From Halanaerobium sp. MA284_MarDTE_T2 (lineage in GTDB: Bacteria; Bacillota; Halanaerobiia; Halanaerobiales; Halanaerobiaceae), in contig NZ_QPJE01000003.1 in the NCBI RefSeq assembly GCF_003337245.1, positions 62,001-126,000 on the forward strand: DNA of 64,000 bases. Reading direction: 5' to 3'. Made by a program: the position numbers and the translations under genes. This document shows, piece by piece, positions 34,701 through 43,680 of this stretch (positions are counted from its first letter, which is position 1; each line of letters opens with the position of its first letter). The notes below the pieces were generated by a model, which did not search any database, was not told where the DNA came from, and saw only the letters and a program-made list of their open reading frames with translations.

Positions 34701-36665
34701 ATGCTGCAAAAAATTGCTGATACAGTTAGAGCTCTTTCTGCAGATGCAGTTGAATATGCCGGTTCTGGACATGCTGGAATGCCTCTGGGATGTGCAGAAA
34801 TTGGTGCCTATCTTTTTGCAGAGGAAATGAAATATAATCCTGAAGCCCCTGATTGGTTTAATAGAGATCGTCTGATTTTATCTGCCGGACACGGTTCAAT
34901 TTGGCTTTATTCACTGCTTCATCTCAGCGGTTATGACTTGAGTCTTGAAGACCTAAAAAAGTATAGGAAATTTCATTCTAAAACTCCAGGACATCCGGAA
35001 TATGGACTAACTCCTGGAGTTGAAATGACTACTGGACCTTTAGGTCAGGGGCTTGCTCATGCTGTTGGAATTGCATTTGCTGAAGAAATTTTAGCTGAAA
35101 AATACAATAAAGAGAATTATAAGTTAATTGATCATTATACCTATGTGGTAGCTGGTGATGGAGATTTAATGGAAGGAATAAGCTATGAGGCAGCCTCGCT
35201 GGCAGGTAGTCTGGAGCTTGATAAATTAATTGTTATTTATGATAATAATGGGGTTTCAATTGATGGACCAACTGAAATAACTTTTATAGATGATATTAAA
35301 AAAAGGTTTGAGTCTGCTAACTGGCAGGTTATTTCTGATGTTGATGGGAGCAGCTTTTCTGATTTAGAAGCTGCATTTAAAAAAGCAAAAGTAGAACAGA
35401 AGAGACCGACTTTAATAGTTGCAGATACTGTTATAGCAAAAGGAATTGCTGGCAAAGAAGGTGACAGTTCCGCCCATGCCTCACCACTCGGGAAAGAAGA
35501 GATAATTGAAATGAAGAAGAAAGCCGGACTGCCGACAGGAGATTTTGAGGTTCCAGAAAAGGTCTATGAATATTTTAGTGATTACCTGGCTGAACTGAAA
35601 AAAGAATTTGCTGAGTGGAAGGAACTTGAAAGTAACTATGAGGCAGAATTTGAGAAAGAATATCAGGAATTAATGTCGGGAATTGAGCTTGAGGCAGATT
35701 TCGATTTAGATGTTTTAGATATTCAGGAAAAAGAGGGGAAGCCGATTAGAAATTATGCAGGTGAATATTATCAACTGCTGGCCGAAAAGCTTCCTTATTT
35801 AGTTGGAGGAACAGCTGATCTCTCTGCTTCGACAAGAATCAATCTGGATCAGTATCCGGATATTAAAAGAGGTTATTTTGCCGGCAGGAACATTAAATTT
35901 GGAATTAGAGAACATGCAATGGCAGCGGCAGCAGGTGGAATAATGCTGCATGGCGGTTTAAGACCTGTGACTGCAACTTATTTAACCTTTTCTGATTATA
36001 TGCGGCCTTCAATCAGGATGGCAGCTCTGATGGGGTTACCGGTAATTTACGTGTTTACACATGATTCTATCTATGTTGGTGAAGATGGTTCTACTCATCA
36101 GCCGGTAGAGCAGCTTGAATCTTTAAGAATGATTCCTGGAATAAGAGTTATTAGACCGGCCACAGCAGCTGAAGTAAAGTTTGCCTGGAAGGCTGCAGTT
36201 GAGGAAAAGAATAGGCCAGTAATTTTAGTAATGGCTAGACAGAGTGTAAAGGGTTATAAAAAAGAATTAACTGCAGCAGAATTTGATCAAGGTGCTTTTG
36301 TGGTTTCGGATGAAGATGAACCTGATATTGCTGTTATGGCTTCCGGTAGTGAAATTGAAACCGCTCTGGAGGTTAAAGAACTGCTAAAAAGAGATTACAG
36401 AGTCCGAATAATTTCTGTACCTGAAAAAGAAAAATTATATCAAAATCAAAATTATTTGGAGCTGCTGCTCCAAAATGTTAAATTAAGTGTGGCGGTAGAA
36501 GCTGGTAATCCAACTGGCTGGTACAGAATTCTGAGAGGAAGTGCTTTAGTTTTTGGTATTGAAGAATTTGGTTTTAGTGCTGCTGGCAAAGAAATAGCAG
36601 CAGAATTTGGAATAACGGCGGAAAAGTTAGCAGTAAAAATCAAAAAATATATTTTTCACATTTAA
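34701..36665 (+). CDS. tkt: Transketolase
   Basis: 654 residues, a full-length single-chain transketolase. ThDP/metal site in AGDGDLMEGISYEAASLAG (~152) and YDNNGVSIDG; substrate-side motifs SAGHGSIWLYSLLHLSGYDL (quoted in part) and TGPLGQGLAHAVG; pyrimidine domain FGIREHAMAAAAGG (~400) and HDSIYVGEDGSTHQP. It transfers two-carbon units in the pentose phosphate pathway. Being on the far side of the transposon from the ascorbate-type PTS and HPr, it was probably once part of that locus. ATG after GGAGGG; the 3' end overlaps the convergent regulator by 26 nt. Confidence 0.95.
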   Translation: MLQKIADTVRALSADAVEYAGSGHAGMPLGCAEIGAYLFAEEMKYNPEAPDWFNRDRLILSAGHGSIWLYSLLHLSGYDLSLEDLKKYRKFHSKTPGHPEYGLTPGVEMTTGPLGQGLAHAVGIAFAEEILAEKYNKENYKLIDHYTYVVAGDGDLMEGISYEAASLAGSLELDKLIVIYDNNGVSIDGPTEITFIDDIKKRFESANWQVISDVDGSSFSDLEAAFKKAKVEQKRPTLIVADTVIAKGIAGKEGDSSAHASPLGKEEIIEMKKKAGLPTGDFEVPEKVYEYFSDYLAELKKEFAEWKELESNYEAEFEKEYQELMSGIELEADFDLDVLDIQEKEGKPIRNYAGEYYQLLAEKLPYLVGGTADLSASTRINLDQYPDIKRGYFAGRNIKFGIREHAMAAAAGGIMLHGGLRPVTATYLTFSDYMRPSIRMAALMGLPVIYVFTHDSIYVGEDGSTHQPVEQLESLRMIPGIRVIRPATAAEVKFAWKAAVEEKNRPVILVMARQSVKGYKKELTAAEFDQGAFVVSDEDEPDIAVMASGSEIETALEVKELLKRDYRVRIISVPEKEKLYQNQNYLELLLQNVKLSVAVEAGNPTGWYRILRGSALVFGIEEFGFSAAGKEIAAEFGITAEKLAVKIKKYIFHI

Positions 36666-37422
36666 AAACAGCAGAAGTAAGTTCAGTCCTGTTGTCAACA
36701 TTAGTTTTCATATAAATATGACTTAAATGTTTTTTAACAGTATTAATGGAAATATAAAGTTCAGCGGCGATTTCGCGGTTGTTTTTTCCTGAGATAAGTA
36801 GATTAAGAACCTCTGATTCCCGGGCAGTTAAATTATATCTTTTTTCACTGAGAGCAATTAACTGCTCTTTTTTTCTTTGTGCAGTTTTATTAAGCTTATT
36901 TATTGCAGACAGTTTAAAAAGCTGATTGGCAGCCTGATTACTTATAAATTCCAGGACAAGAAGATCTTTTAAAGAAAAGTTTTTATCTGTTTTTTCTCTA
37001 AAAAGGCTTACTGCACCTAAAAGCTGATTTCTGTAAATAATATCAATACCACAGGAAAAATAAAAATTATTTGGTGAGATAAAATCAGTAAAATATTCAG
37101 TATTTACCCATTGATTGTAGTTGAGCAGATCAGTACTGCGAATTGGGTCTGGCTGATTAAATGCTTTTGCTCTTATTGTATCAAGTTTGTAATAATATTT
37201 TTCATACATATTTACAGTATCTTTTTTTATATTAATACAGATTGGATCACAGACAGGATTTTCTTTTTCATCAAAAAGAAAGAAATTGGCCGCATAATAT
37301 GGAATGATCTTTTCTATTTCTTTTAAAAACAAATAGGGATATTTTTCATAATTTATAATCTGACCGGTTTTTAAAATAAACATATAGATTTTTTCCCAGT
37401 CTTTTTTATTTAAGGAATACAA
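36640..37422 (-). CDS. LuxR-type HTH transcriptional regulator with GAF-like sensor
   Basis: 260 residues from TTG 37422, which has AGAGGGGG 5 nt upstream; the in-frame TTG at 37443 would add seven residues. Residues ~1-175 look like a GAF-type sensor (IDIIYRNQLLGAVSLFREK). The C-terminal ~65 residues are a LuxR/GerE HTH: NLTARESEVLNLLISGKNNREIAAELYISINTVKKHL (quoted in overlapping parts only as NLTARESEVLNLL and INTVKKHLSHIY). No receiver domain is seen. It overlaps the transketolase 3' end antisense and diverges from the outer-membrane protein gene, so either neighbour may be its target. Confidence 0.85.
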   Translation of the reverse strand: MYSLNKKDWEKIYMFILKTGQIINYEKYPYLFLKEIEKIIPYYAANFFLFDEKENPVCDPICINIKKDTVNMYEKYYYKLDTIRAKAFNQPDPIRSTDLLNYNQWVNTEYFTDFISPNNFYFSCGIDIIYRNQLLGAVSLFREKTDKNFSLKDLLVLEFISNQAANQLFKLSAINKLNKTAQRKKEQLIALSEKRYNLTARESEVLNLLISGKNNREIAAELYISINTVKKHLSHIYMKTNVDNRTELTSAVFKCEKYIF

Positions 37423-37547
37423 AGAAATCCCCCTCTCTGCCAAATATTATACTTCTGGGTAATATTAATATTATTCGAAAAATGCTATACTAATATATAT
37501 TTCTGGGGAATTAAAAATTATCCTGCAAGAGGAAAGGAGAAGTTAGC

Positions 37548-38273
37548 ATGAAAAAAGTGTATATTATAGGTGTTTTAATTTTTGTAATGTTTTTAGTTAA
37601 TGGCCTGTCAGCAGCAGAGGGATATCCGGTTTTTAAACTGCAGTTTGATTTTCCCGGTGAAGCAGAATTGGATGGTGATTTTAGCGATCCAGATAGTGGG
37701 TCAATTACTGGTGAGACAGATGTAGAAGATCAGATAAGTTTAGGATTTGAGTATTTCAGACCATATAATGAAAGATGGGAATTTGGTTTTGGAGTTTCTT
37801 ATCATCTGGACAGAAATATAACTGAAGTTACTGAATTAAAAGAGCATGAAAATTTCGATGAAGATGTATTAGAAGGCTTACGTGATGATATAATTATTAT
37901 GATGGGAATGTCTGACTGGAATTTTATACCTGTCTATGGAACAGCTAAATATAATTTTGCAGCTGAAAATAAATATAAACCTTATTTATTTGGTCATTTA
38001 GGCTATAATTTTTTTAATATAGACCTCTTAAATGCTTTAGAAGATACTGGATATGCTAATAATGGAATTGATGAAGAAGGAGGCTTATATTATGGTTTGG
38101 GGGCAGGAGTAAATATAAGTGCAAATACAGCTCTGGAATTAATGTATTCAGTTAATAATGGTAATGTTGAAGGTGAATATACAGTATATAATAATGGAAA
38201 TCCAACAACAGAAGATTTTGATATTGATATTGAATACAGTAAATTCACTTTAGCTCTGGCATATAAGTTCTAA
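37548..38273 (+). CDS. Probable outer-membrane beta-barrel protein
   Basis: 241 residues with a signal peptide (~3-23, ending LSAAEG). The mature part alternates aromatic and polar residues in strands (FGFGVSYHL, PYLFGHLGYNFF, YYGLGAGVNIS) and ends in LALAYKF, a C-terminal Phe typical of barrel proteins assembled by the BAM machinery. Size and glycine pattern recall the OmpW/OprF-like small barrels. It supports a diderm envelope. Preceded by an extended -10 (TGCTATACT, 37483-37491) and AAAGGAG, and followed by its own terminator. Function unknown. Confidence 0.8.
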   Translation: MKKVYIIGVLIFVMFLVNGLSAAEGYPVFKLQFDFPGEAELDGDFSDPDSGSITGETDVEDQISLGFEYFRPYNERWEFGFGVSYHLDRNITEVTELKEHENFDEDVLEGLRDDIIIMMGMSDWNFIPVYGTAKYNFAAENKYKPYLFGHLGYNFFNIDLLNALEDTGYANNGIDEEGGLYYGLGAGVNISANTALELMYSVNNGNVEGEYTVYNNGNPTTEDFDIDIEYSKFTLALAYKF

Positions 38274-38311
38274 GTAGTGGAATAAAACTTAAAAAATTAA
38301 TAATTTAACCG

Positions 38312-38340
38312 ACTCCTCAAATTTTTTGAGGAGTTTTTTT
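38312..38340 (+). terminator. Intrinsic terminator after outer-membrane protein gene
   Basis: ACTCCTCAA (38312-38320) and TTGAGGAGT (38326-38334) form a perfect stem, followed by T6. Confidence 0.92.
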
Positions 38341-38487
38341 ATGCCTGTTTTTACTGTTATATCAATAAAATTGAAGATATTACCAATTATATTGTAAAAA
38401 AATATTGATTTATTTGCAGGATTTTCCATATACAGGAAGAATAATATAAATAATAGTTCCATAAATTTACTTGGGAGGTAATATTAT

Positions 38488-40161
38488 ATGAAGAATTTTT
38501 TGGAATTTTTATATCAGAGCACAGATATGAAAAAGAAAAATTATCTAAAAATAAAAGATAATCATTATAATGATCCTGCAGATATTATTAATTTTATTAA
38601 AAAGAATAAATTTTTAGAAGAAAAAGAGCTGCTGATTCTGACAGCAAATTATTTTGATATATATCTTTACAATAGTGAAAAATTCAACCTTGAAGAAAGC
38701 TGTTCAGAACATATATCTTTAGAAATGTCAGAAAAATATGGAGTACTACCATTAAATAAAAAAGACGACACCCTTTATTTAGCTGTGACAATCCCACTGG
38801 ATTTAAAGATCAGAGAAAATCTGAAGTATTTGACCGACTTTTGGATCGAAGAGGTTTTAGTTTCAGAAGAAAATTATAAAAAAATGAAAGAAAAAATATA
38901 TGGAAATTATTTCAGTATAGATCAATCTGAACTTATAAATCAATTTGGCAGCATGAAAAATATCCGTGATCCAGATATAGAACAGTTAAAAGAAATGATA
39001 AAAGATACACCTGTTGTAAAACTTGTGGATCGAATTTTAAAAGAAGCTGCTGCATTAAAGGCAAGTGACATTCACCTTGAACCACAGGAAAATATATTTC
39101 AAATACGATATAGAATAGATGGAATGTTAAAAAAATACTATGAGCTGCCATTAGAAATTGCTGCTGCAGTGATTTCGCGCATAAAAGTGATCTCTGGAAT
39201 GGATATAACTGTAAGACATCTCCCTCAGGACGGTCGATTAGAGATTCCTATTGACAATATGAATTATGATTTAAGAATTTCAGTAATCCCCACTATATAT
39301 GGAGAAAAAGCTGTTTTGCGTCTTTTATCCAAAGACCTTTCACTTCTGTCTTTTTCAAAACTTGGATTTAATAATAAAAAGATTAAGCAGCTGAAAAAAA
39401 TATTACAGATAGGATCAGGTATTGTTCTTTTTGCAGGTCCAACCGGTAGTGGAAAAACCACCACATTATTTACCATGCTTAGAGCACTGACAGCTGAAGG
39501 GATTAATATAATGACAGTTGAAGATCCTGTTGAATACAGGTTGAAGAATTTAAATCAAATAGAGGTAAATAAAAAAAGAGGTATGACATTCCACATAGCT
39601 TTAAGATCTCTTTTGAGGCAGGATCCGGATATAATTATGATTGGGGAGATAAGAGATCAGGAAAGTGCAGAAATAGCTGTTCGGGCTGCTGTAACAGGGC
39701 ATCTTGTTTTCAGTACTATACATACAATTAATTCTGCTGCTGCAGTAAAAAGGCTGCTTGATATTGGCATTCCTGCTTATTTAATTTCTACAGCTCTTTC
39801 AGCAGTTATTTCTCAGAGGCTGTTAAGAACTTTGTGTTCTGCCTGTAAAATAAAAGATAAAGTTGATGATAAGTTGAGTGAAAAATTTCCACATTTAAAA
39901 AAAAAGATTATATACAGAAAAAAAGGATGTTCAGAATGTGGAGGCAGTGGTTATACAGGTAGAACTGCAGCAGCAGAAATATTAATAGTTGATAAAAAGA
40001 TAAGAAAACTGATAAATAATAATGCTTCAGAAGCAGCTATTCAGCAAGCTGCAGAACTTAATGGTATGGAGACATTATTAGAAAGCAGTGTGGATATTTT
40101 AGCAGATGGAAAAACTTCTCGACAGGAATTAATGCGTGTAATTGCAGCCAAAGGATGTTAA
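38488..40161 (+). CDS. pilB: Type IV pilus / type II secretion assembly ATPase
   Basis: 557 residues. N-terminal MshEN/T2SSE_N-like domain (~50-145; YGVLPLNKKDDTLYLAV), then the ATPase: Walker A FAGPTGSGKTTTLF (~315), Walker B DPDIIMIGEIRDQESAE (~388), HLVFSTIHT. A four-Cys zinc site follows (CSACKIKD ... CSECGGSGYTG). It powers pilus extension from the cytoplasmic side. ATG after GGGAGG. First gene of an operon running to the secretin at 47422. Confidence 0.95.
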   Translation: MKNFLEFLYQSTDMKKKNYLKIKDNHYNDPADIINFIKKNKFLEEKELLILTANYFDIYLYNSEKFNLEESCSEHISLEMSEKYGVLPLNKKDDTLYLAVTIPLDLKIRENLKYLTDFWIEEVLVSEENYKKMKEKIYGNYFSIDQSELINQFGSMKNIRDPDIEQLKEMIKDTPVVKLVDRILKEAAALKASDIHLEPQENIFQIRYRIDGMLKKYYELPLEIAAAVISRIKVISGMDITVRHLPQDGRLEIPIDNMNYDLRISVIPTIYGEKAVLRLLSKDLSLLSFSKLGFNNKKIKQLKKILQIGSGIVLFAGPTGSGKTTTLFTMLRALTAEGINIMTVEDPVEYRLKNLNQIEVNKKRGMTFHIALRSLLRQDPDIIMIGEIRDQESAEIAVRAAVTGHLVFSTIHTINSAAAVKRLLDIGIPAYLISTALSAVISQRLLRTLCSACKIKDKVDDKLSEKFPHLKKKIIYRKKGCSECGGSGYTGRTAAAEILIVDKKIRKLINNNASEAAIQQAAELNGMETLLESSVDILADGKTSRQELMRVIAAKGC

Positions 40162-40163
40162 TA

Positions 40164-41213
40164 ATGAATCTGAAAAATTTGTTCAAACAAAAATTTAATT
40201 TAAAGCTTTTTTCTGGACAGATGTATATTCTGCTTGATTCAGGTCTTGACCTCAGGAGAGCTTTACTTGCTTTAAAAAAGCAGTTTAAAAACAATAAAGA
40301 AAAAAAGATAATCAATGAAATACTCAAAAATGTTGAGGCAGGGTCGTCACTGAATATCTCTCTGCAGAGTTCCAGCTTTAATTTTCCAAATTTTTACCTA
40401 AAAATAGTTAAAATTGGTGAAAAAACAGCCAGTTTGGCAGAAGTATTTCATAATTTAGAAAATTACTATATAAGACAGGAAAAACTAAAATCAGAAATTA
40501 AAAAGAGCAGTTTTTATCCTGTAACTGTATTAATAACTGTTTTTACAGCAGCGGTTTTTTTGATGACATATATTTTACCGGTTTTTTCTGATATATTTTC
40601 CGAGTTTGAAGGAGAACTTCCCCTGCTGACAGAGATAATGCTTAAAACTGCAGACTTACTGGAAGGCAATATTTTAATTATTCTGCTGCTTATATTCCTG
40701 ATTATTATTCTGCTAATTTTGCTAACTGCAGACAAAAAAACAGAAGATATACTTAAAATTTATCTGTTAAAAATACCGATTATCGGAGAAATTTATAAAA
40801 TTTCTATAATAGCTCGTTTATCATCCTATATGGCAGTTATTTTAGGCAGTGGTATTGGCCTGGTTGAGACATTAAAAATGGCTGCAGATATGACAGACAA
40901 CAAGGCTTATAGAGAGTTTCTGCATAAAAGCAGTGCAGAAATTTCACAGGGAGTTTCTCCTGTTAAAATATTTGCAAAAAGCAGTTTAATACCCGATATA
41001 TTTTATTATTTCAGTGCAGTGGGGGCAGAAACCGGAAATTTAGAATATATGATGGAAAAGGCAGGTGATTATTATTATGAACTCTTAAGCAAAAAAACTG
41101 AAGGTTTATTACAATATCTAGAACCATCACTTATATTTATTACTGCAGTCTGTGTTGGGCTTATATCAGCTGCAGTAATTATGCCAATGTTTCAGCTTTA
41201 TTTGATTATTTAA
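40164..41213 (+). CDS. pilC: Pilus assembly platform protein (PilC/GspF family)
   Basis: 349 residues from ATG 40164. Two T2SSF domains (~12-135 and ~215-335) with three membrane segments near ~115-137, ~170-190 and ~325-345. It is shorter than most PilC (about 400) mainly at the N-terminus. Forms the inner-membrane platform that the ATPase turns. ATG 40155 is in frame but overlaps the pilB end; 40164 has AAAGGA about 9 nt upstream. Confidence 0.92.
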   Translation: MNLKNLFKQKFNLKLFSGQMYILLDSGLDLRRALLALKKQFKNNKEKKIINEILKNVEAGSSLNISLQSSSFNFPNFYLKIVKIGEKTASLAEVFHNLENYYIRQEKLKSEIKKSSFYPVTVLITVFTAAVFLMTYILPVFSDIFSEFEGELPLLTEIMLKTADLLEGNILIILLLIFLIIILLILLTADKKTEDILKIYLLKIPIIGEIYKISIIARLSSYMAVILGSGIGLVETLKMAADMTDNKAYREFLHKSSAEISQGVSPVKIFAKSSLIPDIFYYFSAVGAETGNLEYMMEKAGDYYYELLSKKTEGLLQYLEPSLIFITAVCVGLISAAVIMPMFQLYLII

Positions 41214-41244
41214 TTCCTATGTTTTTTAATCATTTTATTTAGCA

Positions 41245-41382
41245 GTCAATAGTAAAAAATTTAAAGTTTACTGCTTTTCAAACTACGCTGTAAAAAAGTT
41301 GAAGTAATATTGAATTTTTCAGTATATGAATCTTAACGAAATTTCTTTTATAGTTCTAAAATTAATTTTGGAGAAACTCATG
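41245..41382. repeat. Intergenic inverted-repeat element, copy F (reverse orientation)
   Basis: Read on the minus strand it starts GAGTTTCTCC, AAAATTAATTTTAG, then GAAATTTCGTTAAGATTCAT and a TTTCAATATT-like segment, matching parts of the element at 57784-58044 and copy B. It lies between pilC and the major pilin gene, and includes AGTAAA/TTTACT pairing that may attenuate read-through. Confidence 0.5.
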
Positions 41383-41404
41383 TAAAAGAAAGGATGGAAT
41401 AAAA

Positions 41405-41824
41405 TTGATAAAAAAAGAAAATGGTTTTACTCTGATTGAACTATTAATTGTAATTGTTGTGCTGGGTATTCTTGTCAGTATTGCTGTGCCTGGATTAACA
41501 GGTGTTAAAAAAAGGGCAGATCTAGCTGTGGTAAAAAGCGATCTGCACAATATTATGCATAGTCTGGAATTATATTATCTTGATAATGAATCTTACCCTG
41601 TCCAATCTACTGCATCTTCCCTCTCGGCTGTTGCTGAAGATCTGGATGATTTGAAATTAAAGAAAAGTGCAGAAAATTATCAGTATCAGACAGACAGTGC
41701 TTCAGAATCATCTGGAGCCGATAAATATCTGGTTTATTATGAAACAGAAGACAGCAAATTTTACTATACTTCTACAGAAGAAGCTAGTGTAGCAGGGCCA
41801 GCAGAAACTGCACCAGCAATTTAA
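41405..41824 (+). CDS. Type IV major pilin / pseudopilin
   Basis: 139 residues. Short basic leader then the class III cleavage motif KENG^FTLIELLIVIVVLGI with Glu5, continuing as the hydrophobic alpha1 helix. The mature domain is small and Ser/Glu-rich, ending in an Ala/Pro tail (AGPAETAPAI). No C-terminal disulfide Cys. It is the best candidate for the main pilus subunit. TTG start with AAGGATGG upstream. A 191-nt gap separates it from pilC, so it may have its own promoter. Confidence 0.92.
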   Translation: MIKKENGFTLIELLIVIVVLGILVSIAVPGLTGVKKRADLAVVKSDLHNIMHSLELYYLDNESYPVQSTASSLSAVAEDLDDLKLKKSAENYQYQTDSASESSGADKYLVYYETEDSKFYYTSTEEASVAGPAETAPAI

Positions 41825-41836
41825 GTAAATAAAATA

Positions 41837-42322
41837 ATGATAAAAAATAAACTAAATAAAAACAGCGGTTTTACACTTTTAGAAGTTATGCTGGTAATTA
41901 TAATTATCGGAACTGTCAGCATTTTTATTCCGAATCTAAAAGAAAGCAGAGAAAATTATGAGCTAAAAAGAACAATATCTGTGCTAAAAGCAGATTTAAG
42001 ATGGGCCAGAGCTGAAGCTATTTTAAAAAATAAAAAATATGTTTTTAGAATATACACCATTTCTAATGGAGATAAAATACCATATTATTTTTATACTGAA
42101 GAAAATGATCAGAAAATCATAAAGAGAAGAGGATATTATTCAGCTGAGCTCCTCTTATATAAAACTATAAATTTGCAGCTGATAGAAGATGAATATTATG
42201 AATGGATAAGATTTATGGGTTCAGGTATGGCCAGAGGAGGTACTATAGGGCTTTCTTATCCCGGAGGAGAAATATATTCGCTGACAGTAAATCAGCTGGG
42301 GAGGGTTAGAAGTGAAAAATAG
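41837..42322 (+). CDS. Minor pseudopilin (GspH-like)
   Basis: 161 residues. Leader MIKNKLNKNSG^FTLLEVMLVIIIIG, then a beta-rich domain with SVLKADLRWARAEAILKNKK, the hallmark of GspH/FimT-type minor pilins. No clear Shine-Dalgarno. It overlaps the next gene by 11 nt, so the pseudopilin cluster is translated together. Confidence 0.85.
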   Translation: MIKNKLNKNSGFTLLEVMLVIIIIGTVSIFIPNLKESRENYELKRTISVLKADLRWARAEAILKNKKYVFRIYTISNGDKIPYYFYTEENDQKIIKRRGYYSAELLLYKTINLQLIEDEYYEWIRFMGSGMARGGTIGLSYPGGEIYSLTVNQLGRVRSEK

Positions 42323-42734
42323 TAGAGGATTTAGTCTGCTGGAGGTAATAATTTCAATTTCACTTGCTGGAATTGTAATGACTGTTTTCAGTAGAACTAT
42401 AAAAACAGGACTTAATGTACAGACATTTTTAGAAAACAAAAACAGTGCGGTTAATTTTGCTGAGTCAGTGATTGAAACTTTAAGAAAAGAAAAAATTGAT
42501 TTACAAAAATACACCGGTGATAACAAATTATCTGCTGTAAGAAATATAAAAATTTTGGAAGAAGCAGGACTGGAAAAAGATATTGATGCCGCTTCATTAA
42601 AAGTGACTCCTTATAGAGCAGATGGCAGAATTTACAGCGGACTTTATAAACTTAAGATTACTGTAAATTACAGGTGTAAAAACAAAGAAAAAAAGTATCA
42701 CCTTATAACTCTGCTCAGAAACGAAGGGGGCTGA
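42312..42734 (+). CDS. Minor pseudopilin (GspI-like)
   Basis: 140 residues beginning KNSRG^FSLLEVIISISLAGIV, a class III leader with Glu5. Size and place after the GspH-like gene suggest a GspI/PilV-type subunit of the tip complex. GTG start with GGGGAGGG inside the previous gene. Confidence 0.85.
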   Translation: MKNSRGFSLLEVIISISLAGIVMTVFSRTIKTGLNVQTFLENKNSAVNFAESVIETLRKEKIDLQKYTGDNKLSAVRNIKILEEAGLEKDIDAASLKVTPYRADGRIYSGLYKLKITVNYRCKNKEKKYHLITLLRNEGG

Positions 42735-42737
42735 TAT

Positions 42738-43247
42738 ATGGAAAATAATAATGGATTAAAATTTGGTAATAATAAAGGTTTTACTCTTCTAGAAATACTG
42801 TTGGCATTAACTATTACTGCTGTTTTAACGATTTCATTTCTGCAGATTATTTCACTGATCTACAGAGATCATAATCTCCTAAATAAAAGGCTGGGCCATC
42901 AGATGGACGGTCATTTAGCAGTAGACTACATATTTACAAAAATAAAAATGGCAGAAATAGTAGATATACCGGATAAAAACACACTGGAAGTATATACATA
43001 TATTGATGGAGAAAAAAGGTGGCTTAAATTTTATATATATCAGAGCGAAGGTATAAAAAAATTGGGCCAGAGCCAGGGTTCAGCCAGTATAGAAAACAGG
43101 GATTATTCTCGTGTAACATCAATAATTGATAATATTGAAGAAGTAAAATTTAAAAAATTAAGTAATAAAGAGCTGGTATTAATAGAAATTGAATACAGAG
43201 ATAAAAATAGAAAATATACATATAAAAAAATAGCTTCTGTTTTTTAA
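42738..43247 (+). CDS. Minor pseudopilin (GspJ/PilW-like)
   Basis: 169 residues. Long leader (MENNNGLKFGNNKG) and cleavage before FTLLEILLALTITAVL; mature part includes LDYIFTKI-like segment DYIFTKIKMAEIVD, as in GspJ/PilW proteins. Follows the previous gene by 3 nt. Confidence 0.85.
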   Translation: MENNNGLKFGNNKGFTLLEILLALTITAVLTISFLQIISLIYRDHNLLNKRLGHQMDGHLAVDYIFTKIKMAEIVDIPDKNTLEVYTYIDGEKRWLKFYIYQSEGIKKLGQSQGSASIENRDYSRVTSIIDNIEEVKFKKLSNKELVLIEIEYRDKNRKYTYKKIASVF

Positions 43248-43278
43248 TAATACTTTAAATAAGAGCAGGGTGATTAAT

Positions 43279-43680
43279 TTGCACAGGCAGTATGGATATA
43301 TATTGATTTTTAATATGCTAATCATTTCTCTTCTGGGAATATTTATTCCAGTTCTGGCACAGAATAATTATATAAATTATCAGCTGAGTAAAAATAAAGA
43401 TATATCTGCCCGCGAAATACAGGCAGCTGAAGGAGGAGGTGAATACATATTATATCTACTTGAAAATGATTTAGAAATTCAAAAAAATTTCAGTTTAACA
43501 GTTGATAAAAATATTAGTCTGGACTGCAGTTTTGATAGTGATAATTTAAATGGAGAAGAAGTATATATATTTAAATGCAGAAACAATACTAAAAACTGCT
43601 GTCAGCTTACTATGGTAATTAATAAAAAGAACCTTAAAATAATCGATAAAAAAATAACTAGAGGTGATAGAAATGTTTAA
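43279..43680 (+). CDS. Pilus-associated protein, GspK/PilX-like position
   Basis: 133 residues from TTG 43279 (AGGGTG upstream); GTG 43270 is in frame but overlaps the ribosome site. N-terminus HRQYGYILIFNMLIISLLG lacks the usual FTLxE but has the hydrophobic helix of PilX/GspK proteins. Residue Glu5 is missing, a feature known for GspK. Two to three Cys occur in the small C-terminal domain. Identity is inferred from order and the helix only. Confidence 0.6.
   Translation: MHRQYGYILIFNMLIISLLGIFIPVLAQNNYINYQLSKNKDISAREIQAAEGGGEYILYLLENDLEIQKNFSLTVDKNISLDCSFDSDNLNGEEVYIFKCRNNTKNCCQLTMVINKKNLKIIDKKITRGDRNV

Noticed and set aside
41405-43680. CRISPR or phage tail module in the Lys/Asn-rich small gene cluster
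   Set aside because: No spaced direct repeats, and each of the first four genes has a class III prepilin leader; the cluster is pilus-related.
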